DNA from: JAGVSZ01 sp963747775
GTDB lineage: Bacteria > Pseudomonadota > Gammaproteobacteria > Burkholderiales > SG8-39
Assembly (NCBI GenBank): GCA_963747775.1
Contig: CAVVGT010000006.1
Location: 186,001-250,000, forward strand
Direction of reading: 5' to 3'
DNA length: 64,000 nucleotides
The position numbers and the translations under genes are program-made. Below are positions 43,701-53,171 of the stretch, piece after piece. A model generated the notes under the pieces. It was given only the letters and a program-made list of their open reading frames with translations, had not been told where the DNA came from and searched no databases. How positions within the stretch are numbered: the first letter of the stretch is position 1; each line of letters opens with the position of its first letter.

Positions 43701-44754
43701 GTTCCACGACGTGACCGTACGGGCGCAGTTTTCGAGCGCCCGCACCTGGCAGGCGACGGTCGATGCGCGCGAGATGGCGGGCGAGGTCGCCTGGCACCCC
43801 GAGGGCGCGGGGCTCGTCACCGCCCGGCTCAAGCACCTCGCGCATCCCGAGACGGCTTCCGACGCGATGCCCGGCGCAGGCACCGCGACGCGGCTGCCCG
43901 CCCTCAACGTCGTCGCCGACCGGTACCTGGTCCATGGGCGGGACATCGGCCGCCTCGAGCTCGACGCGGTCAACGAGCGGAGCGGGTGGCGACTCGAGAA
44001 GCTTGCCTTCACGGCGCCCGAAGGGTCGATCAACGCGAAGGGGCTGTGGCAGCCGGCAGGCGGGGGCACCAAGGAGCAGACCGATCTCGAAGTGAAGGTG
44101 CAGACCGCGGACGCCGGAAAGTACCTCGCGCGCTTCGGTTTCGCCGACACCCTGACGCGCGGTACCGCGGACCTCGACGGGAAGGTCAAGTGGCAGGGTC
44201 CGATCTCGACGATCGATTTTCCGTCCCTGACCGGCGAGGTGACGTTCCGCGCCGAGAAGGGCCAGTTCGTGAAGTTGAAGCCGGGGATCGGCAAGTTGCT
44301 CGGCGTGCTCTCGCTGCAGTCGCTGCCACGACGCATCACGCTCGACTTCAACGACATCTTCAGCGAGGGCTTCGCCTTCGACACGATCATTGGCACGGCG
44401 TCAATCGCGCAAGGCGTCGCGCGCACCCAGGACCTCACCATGGTCGGGCCCGCCGCGACCGTGGTGATCACCGGCCAGGCGGATCTCGCGCGCGAGACGC
44501 AGGACCTGGCGGTGCGCGTGGTGCCGATCGTCGGCGACAGCGTCGCTGCCGCGGCGGCGGTCGCACTGCTGAATCCGATCGTCGGCGTCGGCGCACTTCT
44601 CGCGCAACGCCTGTTGAAGGACCCGATCGGGCAGATGCTCGCGTTCCAGTACCGCGTCACCGGCCCGTGGGAGGATCCCAAGGTCGAACGGGTGGGCGCG
44701 CCGGAGACCGCGCGCGAGACCGACCCGTTCGGCTCCAAGCCGGGCCCGCAATGA
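40777..44754 (+). CDS. YhdP-family AsmA-like envelope protein (DUF3971)
   Basis: A 1325-residue protein with one N-terminal TM helix (about residues 44-64) and a long periplasmic beta-rich body, ending in an AsmA-like C-terminal domain (ITLDFNDIFSEGFAFDTI, VAVRVVPIVGDS-like region). YhdP, TamB and YdbH are redundant bridges for phospholipid transport to the outer membrane in E. coli; the same role is inferred. The frame is intact for 4 kb. It is divergent from glnE over 190 bases that show no clear site, and is followed by a nitrilase-family amidase, the common order in betaproteobacteria. Confidence 0.88.
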   Translation: MNTLNDAVHEVEEVVHDALDARLDEQLPPRERRWLAWLRRAGWTLVGLYFLAAVTMLVLRFWALPRIADYRDEIAAAVSRALGARVTIERVHAEWYGLHPRLELGGVKIHDRGGEEALVLPYVGASVAWHSIAAGELRFKSLVLDRPDLRIRRDPGGRLFIAGLELGPSDTPEGGAADWVLAQGEIIIRDARVEWRDEVRGAPPLKLERLNFVLENDGRHHRFALRAEPPREYATALDVRGDLVGRTVEQLAEWDGRLYAALDHVDLAAWKAWVDYPIEVQSGRGALRLWLAVDDRRLTELAADLSLEDVTARFGSELPLLDLAAVYGQFGVRQRADNLGLLSFVRDQDIAYDGFARRLALVPRGGSVFAPADFMARWEPAHGRVPETGEVVAKSIDLRPLALLSGHLPLPETLRTALSTMSPEGRFSDVRFKWTGELARPDTFSARGRFGDVGMQPYGNAPGFTHLSGQFDLTDKGGAANLNATNMTIRFPAAPREDAVAFDALRARLQWSLQNGAVEVKVDDLAVSGPTLAAAGSAAYRRSGGGSQAVDITVRASRMDGRAAQKLIPGLRADTGEWLKRAIVAAPLTDVQFRLRGGLDDFPYDDPKKGEARASARVKDGILDYAPGWPQIVGITADVLFDGRKLTISSPRASTYGVQFAKVTVVIPDLIGPSELFADGQAEGPLTDYLKFIAASPVRGFIDGATDGWSGEGRANLALRLRIPLAKLDQTQVAGDFQFAGNGIAMGAGNVPLTQVNGTVGFTESSVNARNLVAQTLGGNVTMQLDTRDGAATATVQGTIDGAQLARHAGLPFESAVRGALPFRFTETKRADRRTTLFESTLAGVAVDLPAPFAKKADENWPLRVERRPLAEAPGAPPAQRESVTLTVGSLISAEGILRTEGERTTIERAGVGLGDVGVQLPDRPGVFIAGNVKALDLDRLLPAVTDSAAKSAAADLAVTALSLRAATLTVVGREFHDVTVRAQFSSARTWQATVDAREMAGEVAWHPEGAGLVTARLKHLAHPETASDAMPGAGTATRLPALNVVADRYLVHGRDIGRLELDAVNERSGWRLEKLAFTAPEGSINAKGLWQPAGGGTKEQTDLEVKVQTADAGKYLARFGFADTLTRGTADLDGKVKWQGPISTIDFPSLTGEVTFRAEKGQFVKLKPGIGKLLGVLSLQSLPRRITLDFNDIFSEGFAFDTIIGTASIAQGVARTQDLTMVGPAATVVITGQADLARETQDLAVRVVPIVGDSVAAAAAVALLNPIVGVGALLAQRLLKDPIGQMLAFQYRVTGPWEDPKVERVGAPETARETDPFGSKPGPQ

Positions 44755-44769
44755 CCGGAGCCCCCTCGC

Positions 44770-45576
44770 ATGCCTGACCCGTTCCGCGTCGCCGCGATAC
44801 AGATGGTCTCGGAGCCGGCGCTCGATGCGAACCTCGCGGCGGCCGGCGAGCTGGTCGCCGATGCCGCCGGGCAGGGCGCGCAGCTCGCGGTGCTGCCCGA
44901 GTGGTTCTGCCTTATGGGCCGCGCCGAGGGCGACAAGCTGGCGATCCGCGAGTCCGACGGCGACGGTCCCATCCAGTCGTTCCTCGCGCGTACCGCCGCG
45001 CGGCACCGGGTGTGGCTGATCGCCGGGACCGTGCCGCTGCCCGCGCGCGATCCGCGGAAGGTCCGTAACAGCTGCCTCGTGTACGACGCCGCAGGACAGC
45101 GCGTCGCGCGCTACGACAAAATCCACCTGTTCGACTTCACCGACGCGGACCAGAAGTACCGGGAATCGAACACGATCGAGCCCGGCGACCGGCCGGTGGC
45201 GATCGATTCGCCGTTCGGCCGCATCGCGCTGTCGATCTGCTACGACGTGCGGTTTCCCGAGCTCTACCGCGGGCTCGCTCCGATGGACCTGATCGTGATC
45301 CCGTCGGCGTTCACCGCGACGACGGGGCAGGCGCACTGGGATCTCCTCGTGCGTGCGCGCGCCGTCGAAAACCTCGCTTGGGTGATCGCGCCCGCGCAGG
45401 GCGGGCATCACCTCAACGGTCGACGCACCTATGGTCACACGATGATCGTCGGTCCGTGGGGCGAGGCGGTCGCAGGCCTCGCGCAGGGGGCGGGTGTTGT
45501 CGTGGCCGATATCGACCCCAACTACCAGCGCAAGGTGCGCGAGAGCCTGCCCGCCCTGCTGCACCGGGTGCTTTGA
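44770..45576 (+). CDS. Carbon-nitrogen hydrolase (Nit1/deaminated-glutathione-amidase-like)
   Basis: A 268-residue nitrilase-superfamily amidase. The Glu-Lys-Cys triad is seen in LAVLPEWFCLMG (Glu), VARYDKIHLFDF (Lys) and IALSICYDVRFPELYR (Cys), the last being typical of the Nit subfamily that repairs deaminated glutathione. A second Glu in the FTATTGQAHWDLLVRARAVEN region is usual. The ATG begins 15 bases after the YhdP-like stop. Confidence 0.9.
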   Translation: MPDPFRVAAIQMVSEPALDANLAAAGELVADAAGQGAQLAVLPEWFCLMGRAEGDKLAIRESDGDGPIQSFLARTAARHRVWLIAGTVPLPARDPRKVRNSCLVYDAAGQRVARYDKIHLFDFTDADQKYRESNTIEPGDRPVAIDSPFGRIALSICYDVRFPELYRGLAPMDLIVIPSAFTATTGQAHWDLLVRARAVENLAWVIAPAQGGHHLNGRRTYGHTMIVGPWGEAVAGLAQGAGVVVADIDPNYQRKVRESLPALLHRVL

Positions 45577-45685
45577 AAGACCTCACACGCGAAACGGTGA
45601 GAGCGGGGCCGGCCGATGATCGTCCGGACGCTCTGTGTGTATCCTCCGCGTACTTCCCCACCCGCTCTTGATTTCCGGGAACCCG

Positions 45686-47131
<1,446 letters not shown>

Positions 47132-47144
47132 CGCGCAAGCGGCT

Positions 47145-47615
47145 GTGCGGACCGTCGCGTTCGGGATTGCGATCGCGGCTGCGGCACCCGCCTTCGCCGC
47201 CGAGGGCTTCGCGTACGCCGATATCGGCCTGCAGACCACGCTCGCCGAGGCCCGGAAGCGCTTCCCGAGCTCCAAGGCCGTCGGGGACACTATCTATGTG
47301 GCCGACCGGGACCGTCGCGATCAGCTCTCGGGCGTCCAGCTGGCGAGCAGCGGGAAGCCGCGCACGGTCAGGCTGAGCTTCGAGCGTCCGCGTGACGCGG
47401 CCGGTCGCGCGCAGCCGCAATTCCCGAAGTGCAAGCTCATCGAGTCGGATCTGCGCGCGCGCTACGGCGCGCCCGAGGTAAATAAGTTCGCCGCAGGGGC
47501 CCAGTTGCGTGCCGATCGCGTCTGGAAGAGCGCCCGGGAGACGCTGACGCTCGTCTGCTTCGCCGGACCGAGCGGCGAGCTGCTCGCCGAGGCGGTGGTG
47601 ATCATCGGGCCGTGA
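47145..47615 (+). CDS. Secreted protein of unknown function
   Basis: I do not recognise the family. The 156 residues begin with a signal peptide (VRTVAFGIAIAAAAPAFAAEG, cleavage after AFA), then GFAYADIGLQTTLAEARKRFP, a strand-rich middle and two cysteines (PKCKLIES and LVCFAGPSG) that could form a disulfide. It begins 13 bases after tldD with a GTG, so it is probably in the same transcript. The pattern of a short GLxxTLxEARxRFP motif resembles small periplasmic domains found in hypothetical proteins, without an assigned role. Confidence 0.65.
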   Translation: MRTVAFGIAIAAAAPAFAAEGFAYADIGLQTTLAEARKRFPSSKAVGDTIYVADRDRRDQLSGVQLASSGKPRTVRLSFERPRDAAGRAQPQFPKCKLIESDLRARYGAPEVNKFAAGAQLRADRVWKSARETLTLVCFAGPSGELLAEAVVIIGP

Positions 47616-47688
47616 GCGGCGCGTCGGCGGGTATTCCAGCCATCGGCGGGACGGGGTAACATCGCCCGCGCAAAGGAGGGAGTCCCCA

Positions 47689-48891
47689 ATGAAAAGAACC
47701 GTCGCAATCTTCGCGCTCGTCTCGTTCGGAACCGCGTTCGCTCAGGGCACACCGCCCGCGCCGCCGATCTGGAAGCAGGGTATGCCTGCGTCGATGGCGG
47801 ACTCGAAGCTCGCCCCGCTCGCCGGCAAGCTGACCGAGACGCCACGGAGCGAGATCCCCATCAGCAAGCTCAACCTGCCCGAAGGGTTCACGGTCGAAAT
47901 CTGGGCAAACGGCCTTCCCGGCGGGCGCGCGATGGCCCTCGGCGACAACGGCAAGATCTATGTCGGCACGCGGGCCATCGGGCGCGTGTACGAGGTCACC
48001 GACAACGGCGACCGGCGCTCGGTCCGGGTCGTGGTCGACAAGCTCACCCAGCCGGCGGGGGTCGCGTTCGGGAACGGGTCGCTCTACGTCATGGCCATCG
48101 ACAAGGTGCTGCGCTTCGACGGCATCGAGGGCAACCCGAACGTCGCGCCGGTCGACCTGACCGCGAAGTTCAACCTGCCGCCCCTGCAGCACCACAACTG
48201 GAAGTACATCCGGTTCGGGCCGGACAAGAAGCTCTATGTCCCGTTCGGATCGCCGTGCAATATCTGCGAGCCGACCGCGGAGTACGGCCAGATCCGCCGC
48301 TACAACCCCGACGGTTCCGGCATGGAGGTCATCGCGCGCGGGGTGCGCAACTCGGTCGGATTCGACTGGCATCCGAAGACCGGCGAGTTGTGGTTCACCG
48401 ACCACGGCCGGGACTGGATGGGCGACACCGGCCCCCAGGACGAGCTGAACCGTCTCTCGAAGTCCGGCCAGTTCTTCGGCTTTCCGTACTGCCACGCGCA
48501 AGGGGTGCCTGACGTGGACTTCAAGAAGGCCGACCCGTGCAAGGGTGTGACGCTGCCGGTGACGTTGATGGGCCCACACGCCGCGGCGATGGGCGTGCTG
48601 TTCTATACCGGCAAGATGTTCCCGGCCGAGTACCGCGATACGATGTTCATCGCGCGCAAGGGCTCGTGGAACCGCACGACGAAGTTCGGTTTCGACGTGG
48701 TCAACGTGCGGGCGACGGCCGACGGCAAGAACGTCAAGATGACACCGTTCATGACCGGCTTCATGAACCCCAAGGACCAGAGCTTCTGGGGCCGGCCGGC
48801 GTACCTGCTGCAGATGCCCGACGGCGCCATGCTCGTGTCCGACGAGCAGCTGGGCGCGATTTACCGCGTGAGCTACGCACCCGGAAAGTAG
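47689..48891 (+). CDS. PQQ-dependent sugar dehydrogenase-like (sorbosone dehydrogenase family) protein
   Basis: A 400-residue periplasmic six-bladed propeller protein with signal peptide MKRTVAIFALVSFGTAFAQ. Family marks are LPEGFTVEIWANGLPGGRAMAL, HHNWKYIRFGPDKKLYV, GVRNSVGFDWHPKTGELWFTDHGRDWMGD and SWNRTTKFGFDV. Related proteins oxidise aldoses or sorbosone with PQQ; substrate here unknown. The last base of its stop is the first base of the cytochrome c gene's GTG, which strongly suggests that cytochrome is its electron acceptor. The ribosome site aaaggagg precedes the ATG. Confidence 0.87.
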   Translation: MKRTVAIFALVSFGTAFAQGTPPAPPIWKQGMPASMADSKLAPLAGKLTETPRSEIPISKLNLPEGFTVEIWANGLPGGRAMALGDNGKIYVGTRAIGRVYEVTDNGDRRSVRVVVDKLTQPAGVAFGNGSLYVMAIDKVLRFDGIEGNPNVAPVDLTAKFNLPPLQHHNWKYIRFGPDKKLYVPFGSPCNICEPTAEYGQIRRYNPDGSGMEVIARGVRNSVGFDWHPKTGELWFTDHGRDWMGDTGPQDELNRLSKSGQFFGFPYCHAQGVPDVDFKKADPCKGVTLPVTLMGPHAAAMGVLFYTGKMFPAEYRDTMFIARKGSWNRTTKFGFDVVNVRATADGKNVKMTPFMTGFMNPKDQSFWGRPAYLLQMPDGAMLVSDEQLGAIYRVSYAPGK

Positions 48892-49460
48892 TGACGGCAG
48901 CGCTTCGCAGGGGGCGGTGGGCGTGGCTTGCCGCCCTTTTCGTTTCCACGGCGTTCGGCCAGGACACCGTCGCGCTCTGCGCGAGCTGTCACGGTGCCGA
49001 CGGCAATTCGCAGATCCCGAACATCCCGTCGATCGCCGGGCAGCCGCAGCTATTCGTCGAGAACCAGCTCATCCTGTTCCGCGAGGGGCTGCGCGTGTCC
49101 CCGCAGATGCAGCCGGCGGTGCAGGGGCTGACCGACAAGGAGATCGTGCGACTCGCCCAGCATTTCAGCAGCCGGCCGGCGCGGCCGGGGACGACCGAGG
49201 CCGCCGACCCGGCGGTGGTCGAGCGGGGCATCGCGATCGCGAAGAAGCTGCACTGCGGGTCCTGCCACCTGCCGGACTTCCGCGGCCGCGAGCAGATGCC
49301 GCGCCTCGCCGGCCAGCGCGAGGAGTATCTCGTCGAATCGATGCTGGCCTACCGCGACAACCGTCGCACGGGCGGGGACACGATCATGGCGGCGACGCTG
49401 TACGGCGTGTCGGACGCGGACATCCGGACGCTGGCTTACTACCTCGCGCGGCTGCGCTAG
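48891..49460 (+). CDS. Di-haem class I cytochrome c (c4-like)
   Basis: A 189-residue periplasmic cytochrome with signal sequence (WAWLAALFVSTAFGQ) and two haem sites: CASCH (about residue 30) and CGSCH (about residue 123), each in a c-type domain (NIPSIAGQPQLFVENQLILF and MPRLAGQREEYLVESMLAYR). The duplicated layout is that of cytochrome c4. It starts at a GTG overlapping the upstream dehydrogenase by one base. Confidence 0.88.
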   Translation: MTAALRRGRWAWLAALFVSTAFGQDTVALCASCHGADGNSQIPNIPSIAGQPQLFVENQLILFREGLRVSPQMQPAVQGLTDKEIVRLAQHFSSRPARPGTTEAADPAVVERGIAIAKKLHCGSCHLPDFRGREQMPRLAGQREEYLVESMLAYRDNRRTGGDTIMAATLYGVSDADIRTLAYYLARLR

Positions 49461-49528
49461 CGGTACGTGCGCGCGTCAGCCGCGGTGCCTGCTCGTGCGT
49501 TGTAGCGGGGCGCCGGTAGGAGGGCGAG

Positions 49529-49792
49529 ATGCCGAAAGACGAGCTCGAGATCTACTGCCCGAAGTGCGCGTGGCGTCCGCGGCCCGAAGATCGCTGGTCC
49601 TGCGAACCGTCGTGTAGCACGGTCTGGAATACGTTCTGGACGCGCGGGCTGTGCCCGGGGTGCCGCAAGCAGTGGAGCGACACGCAGTGCCTCGCGTGCC
49701 GGCAGTTCTCGCCACACAAGCAGTGGTACCACTTGCCCGGCCGCGCAAGCTCGCGCCGCACGCGCAGACGCGAGACCGATAACGTGACCTAA
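49529..49792 (+). CDS. Small 8-cysteine zinc-ribbon-like protein
   Basis: An 87-residue protein of unknown function. Eight cysteines form four pairs: C10/C13 (CPKC), C25/C29 (CEPSC), C42/C45 (CPGC) and C54/C57 (CLAC), interspersed with conserved-looking Trp (W15, W23, W33, W37, W49). This suggests two structural zinc sites. The basic tail after residue 70 is variable. It is preceded by a ggaggg site and converges with the EF-G2 gene 14 bases away. Confidence 0.72.
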   Translation: MPKDELEIYCPKCAWRPRPEDRWSCEPSCSTVWNTFWTRGLCPGCRKQWSDTQCLACRQFSPHKQWYHLPGRASSRRTRRRETDNVT

Positions 49793-49806
49793 GCGCGGCT
49801 GCCGCG

Positions 49807-51861
49807 CTACTCCTCTTCCTGCTGCCCGCGCGAGGCGAGGTACTCGCTGTGCAGCTGCGCCTGGATGTTCGGGGGCACGGCCTCGTAGTGCGACAGCGTC
49901 ATCGAGTAGGAGCCCTGGCCCCCGGTGACCGACTTCAGCCGGTTCGCGTAGCCGTTCAGCTCCGAGAGCGGCACCAGGCCGCGGATCGCGCAGGTGCCCG
50001 GTCCGAGGGAATCGGTGCCGGTGATCTGGCCGCGCTTGCCCGACAGGTCGCCGGTGATATCGCCCATGTTCGTATCCGGGCAGATGATCTCGACGTTGAC
50101 GATCGGCTCGAGCACGATCGGGCGCGCCTTCTCCAGCGCGTCGAGGAACGCCTTGCGGCCGGCGGAGACGAACGCCACCTCCTTCGAGTCCACCGGGTGG
50201 TGCTTGCCGTCGTACACGATCACCCGGAGGTCCTGCATCGGATAGCCGGCGACCGCCCCTGCGGCGAGCACCTGCTGCACGCCCTTCTCGACGGCAGGAA
50301 TGAACTGGTTGGGAATCACGCCGCCCTTCGACTGGTCGGCGAACTCGAATCCAGCCCCGCGCGCGAGCGGCTCGACCCGCAGGTACACCTCGCCGAACTG
50401 GCCTGCGCCGCCGGTCTGCTTCTTGTGGCGCGCGTGGCCCTCGGCCTTCGCCATGATGGTCTCGCGGAACGGAATGCGCGGCGGGCGCGTATTGACCTCC
50501 ACCTTGTACTGCGAGTTCATGCGTTCCAGGATCGCGCGCACGTGCAGGTCGCCCAGGCCGCGGATGACCGTCTCGTGGGTCGTGCCGTCGTGGTCGACCT
50601 GGAAGGTCGGGTCCTCCGCGGTGATCTTGTGGATCGCTTCCGAGATCTTCTGCTCGTCGCCGCGCTTCTTGGGCTCGATCGCGAGGCCGTACATCGGCGT
50701 CGGGAACTCGAGCGGCACCATGTGGATGTGGTCCTCGTCGTGCGAGTCGTGCAGGACGCTGTCGAAGGTGATCTCCTCCACCTTCGCCACCGCGGCGATG
50801 TCGCCGGGCACCGCCTCGTTCGTCTCGACGTGTTCCTTGCCCTGCAGCACGAAGACGTGGCCGACCTTGAACGGCTTGCGGCCGTCGCCGATGAAGAGCT
50901 GGGTGTCCTTGGTGACCGTCCCCTGGTAGACGCGGAAGATGCCGAGCTTGCCGACGTAAGGGTCGTTCAGCACCTTAAAGACGTGCGCGAGCACATGCTT
51001 CTTCGGGTCGGGCGACGAGGCGTACTCCTTCGCAGCCTCGCCTTCACCCTTGTAGAAAAGCGGCGGATTGCCCTCACCCGGGTGTGGCAGGTGGCGAGCG
51101 AACACCTCCAGCAGATCGCGCACGCCCGCGCCGGTGCGGGCGGAGACGAAGCAGATCGGGACGATGTGCCCCTCGCGCAGCGCCTTCTCTAGGGGCGCAT
51201 GCAGTGATTCCGGGTCGACGTCGCCCTGCTCGAGGTACTTCTCCATCGCCGCCTCGTCGACCTCGACGATCTGCTCGAGGACCATCTTATGCACCTCGCC
51301 GACGGAGAGGAAATCGGCGGTGCCGGAGTCGTTCGCGAAGCAGTCGATCACGCGCGCGCCGCGATCGGCGGGCAGGTTGATCGGCAGGCACTCCTTGCCG
51401 AACGTCTCCTGCAGCGCCGCGAGCAGCCCGGGCAGGTCGAGGTTCTCCGCGTCGATCTTGTTCACGATGATCATGCGGCACAGCTTGCGCTTCGCGGCCC
51501 AGTCCATCATGCGTCGCGTGACCATCTCGATGCCGTTCTGCGCGTTCACCACGACCGCGGCGGTTTCGACCGCATCGAGCGCGCCGATCGCCTGGCCGAT
51601 GAAGTCGGGATAGCCGGGGGTGTCGATGAGGTGCGTGCGCGTGCCGCCGTAGTCGAGATGCACGATCGCCGAGCGCAGGCTGTGCTGGAACTGCTTCTCC
51701 AGGGGGTCGAAGTCGCATACCGTCGAGCCGCGCTCAACGGTCCCCGCCGCCTGGATCATCCCCGCTTTCTGCAGTAGCGCCTCCGTTAGTGTGGTCTTGC
51801 CCGACGCGCCGTGACCGACGAGCGCGACGGTACGAAGGGCCTCCGTGCTGAACCTCGCCAT
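49807..51861 (-). CDS. EF-G2-type elongation factor G paralogue
   Basis: A 684-residue translational GTPase with all EF-G domains. Its P-loop is GHGASGKT (EF-G has GHIDAGKT), G3 is DTPGYPDF (EF-G has DTPGHVDF) and G4 is NKID. The replacement of the catalytic histidine by Tyr is shared by EF-G2-type proteins, whose function is unclear and GTPase activity often low. The C-terminal part keeps the TGGAGQFGEVYLRVEPL and GDLSGKRGQI regions. It is not in a str operon (no rpsL, rpsG or tuf), supporting a paralogue rather than the housekeeping factor. Confidence 0.9.
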   Translation of the reverse strand: MARFSTEALRTVALVGHGASGKTTLTEALLQKAGMIQAAGTVERGSTVCDFDPLEKQFQHSLRSAIVHLDYGGTRTHLIDTPGYPDFIGQAIGALDAVETAAVVVNAQNGIEMVTRRMMDWAAKRKLCRMIIVNKIDAENLDLPGLLAALQETFGKECLPINLPADRGARVIDCFANDSGTADFLSVGEVHKMVLEQIVEVDEAAMEKYLEQGDVDPESLHAPLEKALREGHIVPICFVSARTGAGVRDLLEVFARHLPHPGEGNPPLFYKGEGEAAKEYASSPDPKKHVLAHVFKVLNDPYVGKLGIFRVYQGTVTKDTQLFIGDGRKPFKVGHVFVLQGKEHVETNEAVPGDIAAVAKVEEITFDSVLHDSHDEDHIHMVPLEFPTPMYGLAIEPKKRGDEQKISEAIHKITAEDPTFQVDHDGTTHETVIRGLGDLHVRAILERMNSQYKVEVNTRPPRIPFRETIMAKAEGHARHKKQTGGAGQFGEVYLRVEPLARGAGFEFADQSKGGVIPNQFIPAVEKGVQQVLAAGAVAGYPMQDLRVIVYDGKHHPVDSKEVAFVSAGRKAFLDALEKARPIVLEPIVNVEIICPDTNMGDITGDLSGKRGQITGTDSLGPGTCAIRGLVPLSELNGYANRLKSVTGGQGSYSMTLSHYEAVPPNIQAQLHSEYLASRGQQEEE

Positions 51862-51976
51862 TCTTCCTCCTTGCTGGACCGGGGCGCCTGCTCCTTCGAG
51901 GAGCAGGCGTCGTGATGGGTTCGAGCGATGCGTCGCCGCCCGTGGCGGAATCTTAGTCCAAGTGCGCCGTCATGAG

Positions 51977-53044
51977 CTACACCAGCTCGGCGATCGCTGT
52001 ACCGAGATCTTCGGTGTGCGCGGCCCCGCCGATGTCGGGCGTCCGCGGCGCACCGGAGCCCGGCGCGAGCGACTTCTCGATCGCGGCGAGGATCGCAGCC
52101 GCCGCAGCCGATTCACCAAGATGCTCGAGCATCATTGCGGCCGACCAGATTTGTGCTATCGGATTCGCGATGCGCTTGCCGTAGATATCGGGTGCCGACC
52201 CGTGCACGGGTTCGAAGAGCGACGGAAACGCGCGCTCCGGGTTGATGTTTCCCGATGGCGCGATGCCGATCGTCCCGGCGGTCGCCGGCCCGAGGTCGGA
52301 CAGGATGTCGCCGAACAGGTTCGATGCGACGATTACGTCGAAGCGCTGCGGGTTGAGCACCATCTGGATGGTCAGACCGTCGATGTGGTACTGGCTCGTC
52401 GCAACCTGCGGATACCGTTTCGCCATCGCCGCGAAGCGCTCGTCCCAGTACGGCATGGTGATGAAGATGCCGTTCGACTTCGTGGCGGAGGTGACATGCC
52501 GTCGCGGCCGCTTCAGCGCCAGCTCGAACGCGAACTGCATGATCCGGTCCACGCCCTTGCGGGTGAAGCACGCCTGCTGGGTCACGAACTCGCGCTCGGT
52601 GCCCTCGAACATGCGCCCGCCGACCGAGGAGTACTCGCCCTCCGTGTTCTCCCGCACGACGTAGTAGTCGATGTCGCCGGGCTTGCGGCCCGCGAGCGGG
52701 CACGGGATGCCGGGCATCAGCTTCACGGGCCGCAGGTTGACGTACTGGTCGAAGTCGCGGCGGAACTTGATGAGCGAGTTCCAGAGCGAGACGTGGTCGG
52801 GCACCAGCGCCGGCCAGCCGGTCGCGCCAAAGAAGATCGCGTCGTGTCCGCCGATCGCGTCCTTCCAGTTCTCGGGCATCCACTGACCGGTCTTGACCAT
52901 CCGGTCGCAGTTCCAGTCGAAGTGGTCGAGCTGCAGCCTGAATCCGAAGCGGCGCGACGCCGCGTCGAGCGCGCGCACGCCTTCGGGCATGACTTCCTTG
53001 CCGATTCCGTCGCCCGGAATCACGGCGATGCGATAGGTGTTCAC
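51977..53044 (-). CDS. Tartrate dehydrogenase/isopropylmalate-dehydrogenase-family protein
   Basis: A 355-residue beta-decarboxylating dehydrogenase. VIPGDGIGKEVMPEG, LWNSLIKFRRDFDQYVNLRP, YYVVRENTEGEYSSVGGRMF, and the Mg-site NLFGDILSDLGPATAGTIGI are characteristic; GSAPDIYGKRIANPIAQIWS binds the cofactor. The NTEGEYSSVGG and FDQYVNLRP forms point to the tartrate dehydrogenase/decarboxylase (TtuC) subgroup rather than LeuB, and no leuCD is near. Possible substrates are tartrate or D-malate. Confidence 0.87.
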   Translation of the reverse strand: MNTYRIAVIPGDGIGKEVMPEGVRALDAASRRFGFRLQLDHFDWNCDRMVKTGQWMPENWKDAIGGHDAIFFGATGWPALVPDHVSLWNSLIKFRRDFDQYVNLRPVKLMPGIPCPLAGRKPGDIDYYVVRENTEGEYSSVGGRMFEGTEREFVTQQACFTRKGVDRIMQFAFELALKRPRRHVTSATKSNGIFITMPYWDERFAAMAKRYPQVATSQYHIDGLTIQMVLNPQRFDVIVASNLFGDILSDLGPATAGTIGIAPSGNINPERAFPSLFEPVHGSAPDIYGKRIANPIAQIWSAAMMLEHLGESAAAAAILAAIEKSLAPGSGAPRTPDIGGAAHTEDLGTAIAELV

Positions 53045-53171
53045 CGAGGTCCTCCGCGGGAGACTGGATTCTATCCGCGCGCGCAGCCCATGACGCGATC
53101 ATTGACAGCGCGTGGGACACTGCGGCCGGTCTACGTGTACCCGTTCGCGGTGTGAGCGCGCCGCCCGCCGC

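Noticed and set aside
49807..51861. Housekeeping fusA
   Set aside because: Altered G1 and G3 motifs and no str-operon neighbours point to the EF-G2 paralogue.
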